From NCBI RefSeq assembly GCF_021234875.1, contig NZ_JAJQVM010000022.1:1-64000 (forward strand): 64,000 bases of DNA. The letters run 5' to 3'. Positions 42,283 through 50,919 of this stretch are shown here, in pieces. Positions within the stretch are counted from its first letter, which is position 1; the number at the start of each line of letters is the position of its first letter. The notes under the pieces were generated by a model. It did no database searches, was not told the DNA's origin, and saw nothing but the letters and a program-made list of their open reading frames with translations. The translations under genes and the position numbers were made by a program. The stretch comes from Marinibactrum halimedae (lineage in GTDB: Bacteria; Pseudomonadota; Gammaproteobacteria; Pseudomonadales; Cellvibrionaceae).

Positions 42283-42454
42283 AGTACTCTTACCCTTTAT
42301 GACACTGAAATCCTAGCCTACACAATGTTTTATCAATTAAGGCAACTAAACAAAACAAGAACGAAATTGTACTGAGTTTGAAGAAAGCAAAAGTTAGACT
42401 ATGCGCAGCTTTATGTTTTATTTAACGTCAATTTTTCTTTAAAACCTAGGACAT

Positions 42455-42643
42455 ATGGGTAAAGAAAAATTCAAGTCTGATGTTGCTCAGTCCAGTCCAT
42501 CAACAAAGAGGCTACTTGCAGAGTTTGATAAAGACGACAATAAAAGTGGGGAGGTGAGGCTAACAAGCGTCGGCCAAGCAATCGCTATTGCAAATCTTTC
42601 GAAGAGCTTAGGTCGTCTAGATTACTCATTCTGGATTAGATAA
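42455..42643 (+). CDS. Small protein, possible C-terminal relic
   Basis: The 62-residue product has a charged N-terminal half and the ending RLTSVGQAIAIANLSKSLGRLDYSFWI. This resembles the C-terminal ends of larger proteins such as the LPO_1073/Vpar_1526 family; I recall this without a search. It may be a leftover of a decayed gene that gained its own start, or a complete small gene. AGGA lies before the ATG. It is divergent from the nuclease toxin and convergent with uvrD, in an AT-rich patch that looks acquired. Confidence 0.4.
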   Translation: MGKEKFKSDVAQSSPSTKRLLAEFDKDDNKSGEVRLTSVGQAIAIANLSKSLGRLDYSFWIR

Positions 42644-42746
42644 ATGTATAACCTGTATCACTGATAGTTTTAAAAGAATAATAAGGCATAATACCATTTA
42701 CCAAAAAAGCTCTGACAAATCTACTAAATACATATTTATATTAAAA

Positions 42747-42783
42747 TTTCCTCTTGATTGAATAGAGCGTAATCAAGAGGAAA
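42747..42783. terminator. Bidirectional terminator between uvrD and the 62-aa gene
   Basis: TTTCCTCTTGATT (42747-42759) and AATCAAGAGGAAA (42771-42783) form a perfect 13-bp stem with an 11-nt loop. On the minus strand TTTTAATA follows, and on the plus strand TTTATG. It lies 43 bp past the uvrD stop. Confidence 0.8.
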
Positions 42784-42826
42784 TTTATGAAAAAAGATCA
42801 ATAAATATAGAACCCTGCTTTAATGT

Positions 42827-45043
42827 TCATTCATTGATAATTTCCAATTTCGCAAAGTTCAACTTTAATATTTTTTCACCCTTTTCTTCAAAATTGATGT
42901 GCACACTGGGGTTGCTGCCACTGCCCTCAATATGAGTAACAATCCCTTCACCAAAAATGGGATGTAAAACCCGCTGCCCTAAACCAATATTTTGCCCACT
43001 CTGACTACTGGTTTGTTTTTGACCGAATCGAGCACGTACTTGGTCTGGGGTATTCACCGTATTGGCAAATCGATTTTTATTAAAGCTTGTGGGACGTGTA
43101 ATAGAGGATTTAATCCGTACTTCTTGCAAACATTCATCAGGGATTTCTTTTACAAACCGAGACACTTGATTATAAGTTTCTTTGCCGTGCATACGTCGAG
43201 TTTCAGCATAGGTCAAAAACAGTTTTTCCATGGCTCGTGTAATTCCCACGTAAGCAAGACGACGCTCTTCTTCAATACCGGAAGGGTCTTCTAGAGACAT
43301 TCGATGAGGAAATAAATTTTCCTCCATGCCCGCTAAAAATACCAGGGGAAATTCTAACCCTTTTGCTGAATGCAATGTCATTAATTGCACTGCGTCTTCA
43401 AATTCATCCGCTTGCTCTTCACCCGCATCCAAAGCAGCGGATGCTAAAAACTCGGCTAGGCCATTGCCATTATCGTCTTCCGGTGTAAATGCGCGACAAG
43501 CCGAGATTAATTCATGTAAGTTTTCGACACGAGTTTGGCCTTTTTCGCCTTTCTCATTTTGGTGGTAATCCAATAGCCCAGAGTTTTTCACCACTTTATC
43601 GACAAAATCATGTAAAGGTGTCTCAGCAACTTCCGTATCTAGGTGGTTAATGATCTCTAAAAATCCTTTTAATGCCGTACTCGCTCGGGGAGACGATAAT
43701 TTATGTTCAATAACGTATTGGCTCGCCTGCCATAATGAAAAACCATGTTCACGGGCAATCTGGCGAACATTGTCTACCGACTTTGCCCCAATACCCCGAG
43801 TGGGCACATTGACTACTCGCTCAAACGCGGTGTCATCGTTGCGATTAAGCACCAAACGTAAATAGGCCAGCGCATTTTTAATTTCCAGTCGATCATAGAA
43901 GCGTTGACCACCGTAAATGCGATAGGGAATGGATTCTCGTAATAATGCTTCTTCCAGTACTCGGGATTGTGCGTTGGAGCGATATAAAATGGCGACGGAA
44001 TCTTTGCGCCTGCCTTGTTTTACCCACCGCTCAATGTGATCGACGATAAAACGCGCTTCGTCTTGATCGTTAAATCCGGCATAGAGTGAAATAGGCTCGC
44101 CATCTTCTCCATCAGTACGAAGCGTTTTTCCTAACCGCCCATCGTTGTTTTCGATAACCCCATTGGCCGCATTCAATATGGTTCTTGTGGAACGATAATT
44201 TTGTTCCAAACGAATGGTTTCAGCATTGGGGAAATCGTTACAAAACTGTTGAATATTCTCAATTTTCGCGCCACGCCAACCATAGATGGACTGATCATCA
44301 TCGCCCACTGCCGTCACCGCAGAGTCATTACCGGCCAATACCCGTAACCAAGCGTATTGAATGGTATTGGTATCTTGGAATTCATCCACCAAGATAAACG
44401 GAAACCGTTGCCGATAATGCTGCAAAAGCGGTTCGTTGTTGAGCCACAGTTCATGAGAGCGCAACAATAACTCACCAAAGTCGACAACACCGGCTCGTTC
44501 ACAGGCTGCTTCATATTCCTTATAAATCGCCACCATGGTGGTTTGATAAGGGTCATGGGTCGGGGGGATGTACTGTGCCCGTAAGCCTTCGTCTTTCTGA
44601 GCATTGATAAACCAAGCCGCTTGTCTTGGTGGCCAGCGTTTATCGTCGATTCCTAACGTCTGATACACCCGCTTGATCATTCTCAGTTGATCATCAGAGT
44701 CCAGAATTTGAAAATTCTGCGGTAAATTGGCTTCTTGCCAATGGGTTTTTAACAGGCGATGCGCCAAGCCATGAAAGGTTCCTACCCACATTCCCATGGG
44801 GTTAACGCCCAGAAGCTGATCAATTCTGTGACGCATTTCACGTGCTGCCTTATTGGTAAAAGTCACCGCCATAATAGAGTAGGGGGATACCTGTTCTGCC
44901 CGAATCAACCAAGCGATACGGTGTACCAGCACCCGTGTCTTTCCCGATCCGGCTCCTGCAAGAATAAGTTGATGACCCGCTTCGCCACTCACGGCTTGGC
45001 ATTGAGCCTCGTTCAGTTGATCTAACAATACAGAGACATCCAT
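42827..45043 (-). CDS. uvrD: DNA helicase II UvrD
   Basis: UvrD is the 3-prime to 5-prime SF1 helicase of nucleotide excision and mismatch repair. The 738-residue product has the Q-motif (LNEAQCQAV), Walker A LAGAGSGKTRVL, motif Ia TFTNKAAREM, Walker B FILVDEFQDTN, motif III AVGDDDQSIYGWRGA, motif IV RLEQNYRST, and motif V/VI MTLHSAKGLEFP and EERRLAYVGITRAM. The C-terminal Tudor-like tail has HPIFGEGIVTHIEG and HINFEEKGEKIL. Length and tail fit UvrD rather than Rep or PcrA. It is a single-gene unit with a strong terminator. Confidence 0.96.
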   Translation of the reverse strand: MDVSVLLDQLNEAQCQAVSGEAGHQLILAGAGSGKTRVLVHRIAWLIRAEQVSPYSIMAVTFTNKAAREMRHRIDQLLGVNPMGMWVGTFHGLAHRLLKTHWQEANLPQNFQILDSDDQLRMIKRVYQTLGIDDKRWPPRQAAWFINAQKDEGLRAQYIPPTHDPYQTTMVAIYKEYEAACERAGVVDFGELLLRSHELWLNNEPLLQHYRQRFPFILVDEFQDTNTIQYAWLRVLAGNDSAVTAVGDDDQSIYGWRGAKIENIQQFCNDFPNAETIRLEQNYRSTRTILNAANGVIENNDGRLGKTLRTDGEDGEPISLYAGFNDQDEARFIVDHIERWVKQGRRKDSVAILYRSNAQSRVLEEALLRESIPYRIYGGQRFYDRLEIKNALAYLRLVLNRNDDTAFERVVNVPTRGIGAKSVDNVRQIAREHGFSLWQASQYVIEHKLSSPRASTALKGFLEIINHLDTEVAETPLHDFVDKVVKNSGLLDYHQNEKGEKGQTRVENLHELISACRAFTPEDDNGNGLAEFLASAALDAGEEQADEFEDAVQLMTLHSAKGLEFPLVFLAGMEENLFPHRMSLEDPSGIEEERRLAYVGITRAMEKLFLTYAETRRMHGKETYNQVSRFVKEIPDECLQEVRIKSSITRPTSFNKNRFANTVNTPDQVRARFGQKQTSSQSGQNIGLGQRVLHPIFGEGIVTHIEGSGSNPSVHINFEEKGEKILKLNFAKLEIINE

Positions 45044-45675
45044 AAAGACGATTCGCTACCTGTGTATAAAGTGAATGGACGTCCTGTCGTATGGCTTTCT
45101 CCTCCTTAATTACTGAACAAATGTACATAGAATAGCCTCTGGAAACAACCAATTCTCCGTAAAACACAAATTGACATATTGGTTGTTTTTTACTCACCCA
45201 AAGAGGTAAAACAAGATGATTTTCCAATATTTGCCCAATACATAAAATGACCGGCTATTCTTTATGATATCAAATAAAGACAATACTTGAGTGCCCACTC
45301 TTTTTTGATGATCTTTTTCCTTTTCTGGTCTCTTATTTTCTAGCCTGTTTTTGTACTTTAAAAAGGATACTTTTTATTAATTTTTCTCTTTTTTTCAGAA
45401 AGTACAAATTTTAAGAAAGTACAAATCGCCCAGATTGCTAATCATCGGTAGCCATCATTAAGAAAACTTTTCTGTTTCAAACACGACTCATAGTGATTCT
45501 TTAAATAATGATTGACGCACCAACGTCGTGCCTTGATCACAATAAAAATGCGAACCACAAATAAGACTGAGTTAGCAGTTAATTTTTTACACTCTCGATA
45601 AAATAGTGAGTGCTATTACCCATTTAATAAAAATGTAAAAAGAAATTTAAACTCTATTGTATTTATGAATAGAAC
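45044..45675. other. AT-rich intergenic region upstream of uvrD and the orphan regulator
   Basis: No recognisable gene lies in this 632-bp AT-rich stretch. A 13-bp direct repeat AGAAAGTACAAAT (45397-45409 and 45414-45426, 17-bp period) is present and could be a binding site pair. It must contain the divergent promoters of uvrD and the regulator locus. Low GC suggests acquired or degraded DNA. Confidence 0.35.
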
Positions 45676-45834
45676 ATGAATGCTTTCTTAAGTTTTCTTT
45701 TTTATTTTATGGTTTTGGTTGGCACTGAGAATGAATTTGTCATTCATAAAAACGGGATTATTATCGCTATACCCATTTTTTTGGCATTTCATTTTAATAA
45801 GAACCACTTGATGATAGGTAGAATAGTAAGGTGA
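45676..45834 (+). CDS. Small hydrophobic protein upstream of the orphan regulator
   Basis: An ATG at 45676 opens a 52-codon frame ending with TGA at 45832-45834, six bases before the ATG of the response regulator. The product has two hydrophobic segments (FLSFLFYFMVLVG and IIIAIPIFLAFHF) and a basic end, so it could be a two-helix membrane protein translated in coupling with the regulator. There is no clear ribosome-binding site. In AT-rich DNA a chance frame is possible. Confidence 0.35.
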   Translation: MNAFLSFLFYFMVLVGTENEFVIHKNGIIIAIPIFLAFHFNKNHLMIGRIVR

Positions 45835-45839
45835 AAATC

Positions 45840-46541
45840 ATGGAATTTCATTCGCATCGCATTTTATTGATCGATGACGACGTCACGCTGTGTGATGGAT
45901 TATCACAACTGCTCAATAACGAAGGCTATTTCGTAGAATCTTTTCACTATGCAAAGCCCGCCTTAGAGGTATGCAAAATCAAGCCTTACCATTTGATTAT
46001 TATTGACCTTATGATTTCAGACATGGATGGCTATTCTTTTTTGCAGGAACTTCGTCGTACTGATCAAACACCTGTTATTGTGTTAACTGCAAAAGGAGAG
46101 GAAAGCGATCGGATACACGGGCTGGAATACGGGGCCGACGACTATATAGCAAAGCCTTTTAATTCAAGAGAGTTGCTGCTTCGTATTAAAGCCATATTAA
46201 AGCGTACTGCACCCGATATTCTCATCAACCAAAATTCTGCTTTTGGGAAATTTTCTCTTGATGCTCATCACCACAGTATTACCTATCGTAATACGCTGTT
46301 AGAGCTGACCGGTGCGGAATACACTATTCTGAAATCGCTTATTCTCGCGCAAGGTAACGTTATTAGCCGTGAATTGCTGACCGAACAAGCTTTGGGGAGA
46401 AAACTCACCCCCTTTGATCGAGCTTTAGATACCCACATTAGTAACCTTCGCGCTAAGCTGGCGCATGATGCTTGCGATAAACCTGTCATTCGAAGCAAAC
46501 GAGGTAGCGGTTATTACTTGGTTGAAGCCGCTGCTAATTAA
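45840..46541 (+). CDS. OmpR-family response regulator without an adjacent kinase
   Basis: The 233-residue product has a receiver (acid pair in ILLIDDDVTL, phosphoacceptor D in LIIIDLMISDMDG, T/K in VLTAKGEE and DYIAKPFNSREL). Its winged-helix DNA-binding domain has LTGAEYTILKSLI, LLTEQALGRKL, DRALDTHISNLRAKL and IRSKRGSGYYL. It resembles CpxR. No sensor kinase gene lies on either side, so its partner is elsewhere. The frame also opens at GTG 45831; AAGG upstream favours ATG 45840. A 52-aa hydrophobic frame precedes it directly. Confidence 0.92.
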   Translation: MEFHSHRILLIDDDVTLCDGLSQLLNNEGYFVESFHYAKPALEVCKIKPYHLIIIDLMISDMDGYSFLQELRRTDQTPVIVLTAKGEESDRIHGLEYGADDYIAKPFNSRELLLRIKAILKRTAPDILINQNSAFGKFSLDAHHHSITYRNTLLELTGAEYTILKSLILAQGNVISRELLTEQALGRKLTPFDRALDTHISNLRAKLAHDACDKPVIRSKRGSGYYLVEAAAN

Positions 46542-46861
46542 TCTATTGAAAAGTGAATGATGATTAGGAACAAAATAGTTTAAAAAATTCATTTATTTAT
46601 AACGTTAATTTTCTTCACAACGTAAAAGATTCATTAGAAAGGATGACGACCTTATTACTTCAAACAATGTCCCATTCATCACAGTGTTGATTAGAAACAA
46701 GCCAAGAGGGTTCAATTAACCCTGAGTGGCGGCATTAAAAATAACTACAATACACCATCAAAAACAATGGGTTAGGTTGTTTACCTTTCATCAGTTCTAG
46801 TCGCTAGAAGCTATCTGTTATACTTGTCACTTTCCCGCACCATGGCCATACGGAATACAAC
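46542..46861. other. Intergenic region before hexR
   Basis: This 320-bp region has a short palindrome TTCTAG-TCG-CTAGAA (46795-46809) followed by TATACT (46820-46825), a possible operator and -10 of hexR. The palindrome does not match the known HexR operator pattern TGTARTNNNAYTACA. No gene is seen. Confidence 0.4.
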
Positions 46862-47713
46862 GTGAAACAGGCAGCTGTCACTCAAGTAATTATCCATGCT
46901 CAGGATCGATTACGTAAATCTGAACGAAAAGTCGCCGATTTTGTGCTTAATGAACCCAATGCCGTTGTACAAATGCGGATTGTTGATTTGGCCAATGCCG
47001 CCGACGTGAGTGAACCCACCGTAGTGCGTTTTTGTCGAGCGGTAGGGTACAACGGGTTTCAGGATTTCAAATTGAATCTAGTTCAGCAGCTCGCGTCAGC
47101 ACCGAGTTTTGGGCAGGTGCCTGTTACCAATGAAGACACGGTGTCTGATTACATTGTAAAAATGTTCGACTCCACCGTAGACGCACTGGTGAACGTTCGT
47201 GACATGTTGAATTCAACCGCTTTAGAACGTGCCATCAACGCCATCAGCGCAGCTGAACGCGTTGAGTTTTTTGGGTTTGGCGCCTCTGGTATTGTCGCCG
47301 CCGATGCCCATCATAAGTTTTTTCGCTTACAAATATTAAGTGCTGCCTACAGCGATCACCACATTCAACATATGTCAGCCCGAAGTATGAAATCTGGGGA
47401 TGTGGTTGTCGCCATTTCACAAAGCGGTCGCAGTACAGCTTTGCTGGAGTCAGTAGAAGTAGCCAAAAAGAGTGGGGCAACGGTGATTAGCATTTCCCCT
47501 TCATCATCACCGTTATCGCAAAGCGCCACCATTAGTGTGGATGTGGATGTAGAAGAAGACATCGAAGTGTACACCCCATTAGTCTCGCGAATTACCCATC
47601 TTATGGTCATTGATGTATTGGCCGTTGGTGTCGCTCAACGACGAGGGGATGCGCTAAATGACCACCTGTTTAACATCAAACAAAGCCTGCAGCCCCTGCG
47701 TTCCTCCGATTAA
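46862..47713 (+). CDS. hexR: MurR/RpiR-family regulator HexR
   Basis: HexR represses or activates central sugar-catabolism genes and responds to KDPG. The 283-residue product has the N-terminal HTH (LRKSERKVADFVLNEPNAVVQM, DLANAADVSEPTVVRFCRAVGYNGFQDFKL; in parts) and a C-terminal SIS sugar-phosphate domain (VEFFGFGASGIVAADAHHKFFRL, VVVAISQSGRSTALLES). The length and the sequence IVDLANAADVSEPTVVRFCRA fit HexR. Sugar genes are not adjacent here. The GTG start has GGAA upstream. It converges on tlyA with 19 bp between stops. Confidence 0.88.
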   Translation: MKQAAVTQVIIHAQDRLRKSERKVADFVLNEPNAVVQMRIVDLANAADVSEPTVVRFCRAVGYNGFQDFKLNLVQQLASAPSFGQVPVTNEDTVSDYIVKMFDSTVDALVNVRDMLNSTALERAINAISAAERVEFFGFGASGIVAADAHHKFFRLQILSAAYSDHHIQHMSARSMKSGDVVVAISQSGRSTALLESVEVAKKSGATVISISPSSSPLSQSATISVDVDVEEDIEVYTPLVSRITHLMVIDVLAVGVAQRRGDALNDHLFNIKQSLQPLRSSD

Positions 47714-47732
47714 AATCAGCCGATATACTCAA

Positions 47733-48509
47733 TCAGTCGGTAAAACGTGCAATCAATAAAAATTCACGGTTACCGTCTCCCCCTTGGATGGGGCTTTCGA
47801 AATACATTTGTACTTTTAACCCTGCGCTTAAACACGCCTGCTCGATTTTTTCTTTCACCATTGGGTAGAGTTCGGGGGAGCGTACAATTCCTCCTTTGCC
47901 AATACCGTCTTTACCGACTTCAAACTGAGGCTTTACCAAACTGATCAAATACGCACCGGGCTTCATCACTTCTGGTAATTCTGGAACGATCAATGTTTGT
48001 GAAATAAAAGACACATCCATTACCACAGCATCAAAGCCCTGTTCCTGCGGAGTGTATTGTTCTAATTTTTCATCGGACAATCGTCGTGCATTGACACCTT
48101 CAAAACACAATACACGCTCGTCATTTTTCAGTGATGGCGCTAATTGGTCTTTTCCTACATCCACACCCACCACGCTTTTGGCACCAGCCTGCAAAGCACA
48201 ATCGGTAAATCCGCCTGTGGACTGCCCCACGTCTAACACCGTTTTATCTTGTAAACTGAACTGATATTGATCACTTAAATGCTGCAACGCCAACGCTAGT
48301 TTCACCCCCCCACGAGAAACGTATTGATCTTCTTCTAACGATTGCACCCGTATTGAAACGGTATCATCCACTTTTAAGGAAGGTTTTTTGATTCTCTGCC
48401 AAGTGCCATCAAGATAAACTTCCACACAACCACGGGTAATCAATTTTTGAGCATGAACACGGGAATTGGCTTCTCCTTTTTCCGTCAGTACTACGTCAAT
48501 TCGCTTCAT
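47733..48509 (-). CDS. tlyA: TlyA-family rRNA (cytidine-2'-O)-methyltransferase
   Basis: The 258-residue product has an N-terminal S4 RNA-binding domain (KRIDVVLTEKGEANSRVHAQKLI and RGCVEV) followed by an FtsJ-like methyltransferase. SAM motif VLDVGQSTGGFTDCALQAGA is clear. The catalytic Lys-Asp-Lys-Glu set can be placed in SRGGVKL, MDVSFIS, LVKPQFEVGK and the final GNREFLL. TlyA methylates ribose of 16S/23S rRNA in other bacteria; the same is inferred here. It is a single-gene unit. Confidence 0.9.
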   Translation of the reverse strand: MKRIDVVLTEKGEANSRVHAQKLITRGCVEVYLDGTWQRIKKPSLKVDDTVSIRVQSLEEDQYVSRGGVKLALALQHLSDQYQFSLQDKTVLDVGQSTGGFTDCALQAGAKSVVGVDVGKDQLAPSLKNDERVLCFEGVNARRLSDEKLEQYTPQEQGFDAVVMDVSFISQTLIVPELPEVMKPGAYLISLVKPQFEVGKDGIGKGGIVRSPELYPMVKEKIEQACLSAGLKVQMYFESPIQGGDGNREFLLIARFTD

Positions 48510-48746
48510 CTTTAAATACCTTGTTCACTTTCTGTGGTTATCGGTTATTCGTTATTGAATACTGGTCATAGGTATCCAACCGGTATGGCTTATTTTTTCG
48601 TATTTCGCAGAGGGTATTCGGATTTTTTTTAGAGTCCAGCATTACTCGTATGATATTCGATGATTTACCGCACATCGGTTGCGCTATAATCTGCATGAAA
48701 CTCAATGACGAAAAAATACGATGATGCGTTAATAGGTGGTTACGCA

Positions 48747-49706
48747 ATGACAAAAAAGATCATTTTTGATACAGACCCCGGTGTTGATGATGCAATGGCA
48801 CTGCTGTTCGCTGAGGCCAGTACAGACCTTGAGGTGGTGGGCATCACCACAGTACACGGGAACGCTTCCATTGAAACAACAACGCGCAATGCCCTGTATC
48901 TCAAACACGCTTTTCAATTACCCGCAACCGTTGCGAAAGGTGCAGATAAACCGCTTTCGATTCCACCAGGCGAACCCATTACGTTTGTACACGGAGAAAA
49001 TGGCCTTGGCGACGTAGACATTCCCGATACTTTCCCACAAGACGTGGATGCCCGTCCCGCCTATCAATACATCATCGATACCATTAAAGCACAGCCGAAT
49101 GAAATCACGCTGGTGGCGATTGGCCCCTTAACCAATCTGGCCCTCGCGTTACAAGCAGACCCTAGCATTGCCTCTCTGACAAAAGAAGTGGTGATCATGG
49201 GCGGGGCATTTGGATACAACGGCCATAGAGGTAATATCACCCCCGTTGCGGAAGCCAATATGATTGGTGACCCTCATGCGGCAGACATCGTTCTCACTGC
49301 GCCTTGGCCAATCACCATGGTGGGCCTTGATGTCACTCAAGAAACCATTATGAGTAATGCGTATCTAGCTGAGCTAAAAGACACCTCGCCTCGTTATGGG
49401 GACTTTATTCATTCGGTGTCTCGCTTTTACGCCGACTTCCATCAAACCTCGGCAGGGTTAGACGGCATTTACGTTCACGACTCTTCCGCCATCGCCTATC
49501 TCATTGACCCCAGTTTATTTACGGTCGCAAAAGGCAAACTTCGCGTCTCCTGCGATGGAATCACCATAGGCCAAACGGTGCTTAAGCAAGATGAGAGACG
49601 TTATCCACAAGATGACTGGTACGATCAGCCGACACAACAAGTCTGCACCACGGTGAATAGCCAAGCGTTGCGCGAGCTTTATCAAGCAACCTTAAACAAA
49701 GCCTAA
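48747..49706 (+). CDS. Nucleoside hydrolase (IunH/Rih family)
   Basis: The 319-residue product starts with the calcium-binding signature IIFDTDPGVDDAMALLFA. Later family motifs are VHGENGLGD, VAIGPLTNLALAL, VVIMGGAFGYNGHRGNITPVAEANMIGDPHAA (in parts), VGLDVTQ and IYVHDSSAIAYLIDP. It hydrolyses the N-glycosidic bond of ribonucleosides; specificity is unclear. No signal peptide, so it is cytosolic. The frame opens at 48705, but the ATG at 48747 after AGGTGG gives the family N-terminus. A hairpin follows. Confidence 0.93.
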   Translation: MTKKIIFDTDPGVDDAMALLFAEASTDLEVVGITTVHGNASIETTTRNALYLKHAFQLPATVAKGADKPLSIPPGEPITFVHGENGLGDVDIPDTFPQDVDARPAYQYIIDTIKAQPNEITLVAIGPLTNLALALQADPSIASLTKEVVIMGGAFGYNGHRGNITPVAEANMIGDPHAADIVLTAPWPITMVGLDVTQETIMSNAYLAELKDTSPRYGDFIHSVSRFYADFHQTSAGLDGIYVHDSSAIAYLIDPSLFTVAKGKLRVSCDGITIGQTVLKQDERRYPQDDWYDQPTQQVCTTVNSQALRELYQATLNKA

Positions 49707-49726
49707 CCGTTTTCTTTTCTACCTCT

Positions 49727-49747
49727 ACCCCAGTATTCATCTGGGGT
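49727..49747 (+). terminator. Terminator after the nucleoside hydrolase gene
   Basis: ACCCCAG (49727-49733) and CTGGGGT (49741-49747) form a 7-bp stem with a 7-nt loop, followed by TAATTC, 20 bp past the stop. Confidence 0.55.
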
Positions 49748-49827
49748 TAATTCGGAATTCATGTGGTGTAAATAACGATTTTTGCACAATGCTCCCAAGA
49801 TAAAAAACACCGTTCAGGGAGCAATAC

Positions 49828-50853
49828 ATGAAACCAACACTGATCCCCTTAATCGTTTTCAGCACAGCATTAATTGGTTGTGGCAGTTCTTCCGATCATC
49901 ATCATGATGACGACGGTGTGGTTGTCGTACCTACCTTAAGTAACCGTTTAATTGATACCGCTGTTGCGGGTATCGATACCGTAAAAATGGCCATTGCTTT
50001 TCAAGAGTTACAACCACTTCTCGACAGCACCGCCTACGATGACCCAGATTTATTCACCACTTCTGTATTAAAAAATACCACGCCATTATTAACTTCTACT
50101 TCAACAACACAAAAAACACCATTAAAGACATCGAGCGATTTGTCTCGAGCACAAAAACAGCTGCTCAATAGAAACAAGAAAAACAATAACAACGAAAAGA
50201 ATAACAACGAGAAAACGGCTGAAAAGTCCGTTACAGATTTCATTACCACCGAACATTTCGGCGCGTGTGGCGGAGATGCCATTGTGGATGAGTTGTACAC
50301 CAGCGACGATGTTAATCAATACCCTGTTGCGATTGATATCGATGCCGATTTTGACGACTTTTGCCAATACCTCGACAGCAATCAAGTGGTGATGGATGGT
50401 CAATACGATATTAAATTGGATGCCTTTGAACCCAATACAGAATTCGTCGAAACAGAGTTGGCGCTTCATTATGAAATGGAACCCTTCTTTGCCCCCGCCT
50501 TTGGTTTTATCGATCAAGTGAGCGATTGTACCTATGGCTATGGCATCGATAGTTACACCTCTTGTGTGGATACGTATTTCACTTCGGTAAGAAGCCGTAA
50601 CTTCGATTTCGAAGTGGTAAGAACCGAACTCACCCCTGCTACAGCACGTTCAACCATCGGGTTGCTGACCAGTCCTCGTGGCGAAATATTGGATGTTAAT
50701 TTTCGAAATTTAGAATTCTGCACCAACGGTAATATCGGGCATGGGAATGGGGACATCACCTACGAAGACGGCACCACCATTTTTATTGATTTCGAAGGCT
50801 GCAGCCGCTTTTTTGTCACTTACGATGGTATTACGGAAGAGTTGCTTTTCTAG
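49828..50853 (+). CDS. Lipoprotein of a two-member local family (copy B)
   Basis: The 341-residue product has a lipoprotein signal (lipobox LIGC near residue 19), a His/Asp stretch (HHHDDD) right after it that may bind metal, and a low-complexity Asn/Lys/Glu linker (about 120-132) from a 15-bp tandem repeat. The C-terminal 200 residues are paralogous to the lipoprotein at 22191, with shared CGGxA, FCQY, cysteine pair and CTNGNIGHGNGDIT...IDFEGC...LLF ending. I know no named family. GGGAGC precedes the ATG. A bidirectional terminator follows. Confidence 0.75.
   Translation: MKPTLIPLIVFSTALIGCGSSSDHHHDDDGVVVVPTLSNRLIDTAVAGIDTVKMAIAFQELQPLLDSTAYDDPDLFTTSVLKNTTPLLTSTSTTQKTPLKTSSDLSRAQKQLLNRNKKNNNNEKNNNEKTAEKSVTDFITTEHFGACGGDAIVDELYTSDDVNQYPVAIDIDADFDDFCQYLDSNQVVMDGQYDIKLDAFEPNTEFVETELALHYEMEPFFAPAFGFIDQVSDCTYGYGIDSYTSCVDTYFTSVRSRNFDFEVVRTELTPATARSTIGLLTSPRGEILDVNFRNLEFCTNGNIGHGNGDITYEDGTTIFIDFEGCSRFFVTYDGITEELLF
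50185..50214 (+). repeat. 15-bp in-frame tandem repeat in lipoprotein B
   Basis: AATAACAACGARAAR occurs twice (50185-50199, 50200-50214), encoding NNNEK twice in the linker. Confidence 0.75.
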
Positions 50854-50882
50854 CACCAATTGAATCTCTTTCTTTAATAAAT

Positions 50883-50910
50883 AAAAGGCTTCTTTTGAAG
50901 CCTTTTATTT
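50883..50910. terminator. Bidirectional terminator between lipoprotein B and glmS
   Basis: AAAAGGCTTC (50883-50892) and GAAGCCTTTT (50897-50906) form a perfect 10-bp stem with a TTTT loop. T-rich tails follow on both strands. It ends lipoprotein B and glmS. Confidence 0.85.
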
Positions 50911-50919
50911 ATTACCTAG

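Noticed and set aside
46795-46809. Possible HexR self-operator before hexR
   Set aside because: The palindrome TTCTAG-TCG-CTAGAA does not match the known HexR operator pattern.
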